A program made the translations under genes and the position numbers. From NCBI RefSeq assembly GCF_018069925.1, contig NZ_JAGPXB010000002.1, forward strand, positions 62,001 through 126,000: 64,000 nucleotides of DNA. Direction: 5' to 3'. The notes below the pieces were generated by a model. The model saw only the letters and a program-made list of their open reading frames with translations. It was not told the origin of the DNA and did no database searches. Numbering within the stretch: the stretch's first letter is position 1; every line of letters begins with the position of its first letter. Of the stretch, positions 63,724 through 64,000 are shown one piece after another. Source of the DNA: Flavobacterium erciyesense (GTDB lineage Bacteria; Bacteroidota; Bacteroidia; Flavobacteriales; Flavobacteriaceae).

Positions 63724-64000
63724 ATGAAATACTACATTACTTATATTCGGACTTCAACGAAAAGACAAGATCTAGGACTTGAAGCGCAACAAAATATTAT
63801 TAAGAATTTTCTAAGTAGTGAAGATGTCGTGTTATATTCATTTTCAGAGCAAGAATCTGGAAGTAAAAAAAATAGGATTGAACTAAACAAAGCAATACAA
63901 GCTTGTAAAGATAATAAGGCGGTATTATTGATTGCTAAACTTGATAGACTATCACGAAGTGTATCATTTATATCGACATTACTTGATAGCGATATCGAAA
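63724..64000 (+). CDS. Serine recombinase (resolvase/invertase family), partial
   Basis: The first 92 residues are visible. MKYYITYIRTSTKRQDLGLE contains the catalytic Y-x-R-x-S (Arg9, Ser11). EQESGSKKNRIELNKAIQAC and LLIAKLDRLSRSVSFIS are the conserved regions of the N-terminal catalytic domain. The gene continues beyond the right edge, so it cannot be told whether it is a small resolvase/invertase or a large integrase. It may belong to the integrated element or mark a further insertion. Confidence 0.9.
   Translation, partial: MKYYITYIRTSTKRQDLGLEAQQNIIKNFLSSEDVVLYSFSEQESGSKKNRIELNKAIQACKDNKAVLLIAKLDRLSRSVSFISTLLDSDIE

Overview
The window looks like the accessory genome of a member of the Flavobacteriaceae (Flavobacterium-like, phylum Bacteroidota). 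The evidence is AT-rich sequence with long poly-A/T tracts, Bacteroidota-type -7 promoter boxes (TAnnTTTG), Bacteroidota-style mobilization genes, and the families present. Almost every gene lies on the minus strand. No ribosomal or core biosynthetic operon is present. Most of the window is mobile, defence or DNA-repair DNA.

Layout. (1) 1-5.3 kb: the end of a membrane gene, then a mobilizable-element module (MobC-like protein, relaxase, small partner, two unknown genes), an oriT-like hairpin region and a 16-bp tandem-repeat satellite. (2) 5.8-8.1 kb: SRAP/YedK and exonuclease VII (xseB, xseA). (3) 8.4-12.7 kb: five unrelated single-gene units, all in one direction, separated by long imperfect palindromes that recall an integron cassette array. 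(4) 13.1-20.1 kb: a damage-tolerance block of DnaQ/GIY-YIG nuclease, DnaE-type polymerase and Y-family polymerase, divergent from a LexA-like S24 repressor across a palindromic operator. (5) 20.1-27.9 kb: a tightly overlapped operon pnuC - nadR - MoxR ATPase - unknown - metalloprotease/VWA - unknown - adenylate-forming ligase. It is bracketed by the intact S24 gene and a decayed S24 copy. (6) 29.4-31.6 kb: an orphan PAAR and VgrG pair. (7) 32.2-36.9 kb: a kinase-helicase plus PLD nuclease pair matching type I Mokosh. (8) 37.7-48.2 kb: a type I restriction-modification operon with four extra genes (two nuclease-like, two unknown) between hsdS and hsdM. (9) 48.9-64 kb: the 3' half of a tRNA-Met (att-like), a tyrosine integrase, a helix-turn-helix-like protein, a phage-type repeat protein, a family-A-polymerase-like protein, and a tandem array of structured elements with variable loops. 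A second type I RM operon with a Bro-N protein and an HsdS-Panacea fusion follows, then a DUF5131 protein and the start of a serine recombinase.

The least explained signal is the array at about 53.59-54.09 kb, beside the polymerase-like gene. Its units of about 107-115 bp repeat a small hairpin (GNRA tetraloops in two units, if read on the plus strand) and, in three units, a second stem whose 17-20 base loop differs in each copy. The other candidates for undescribed biology are the NAD-salvage/MoxR/VWA/ligase operon, the palindrome-separated cassettes, and the genes nested in the first RM operon. All functional statements come from reading motifs; no database search was run.
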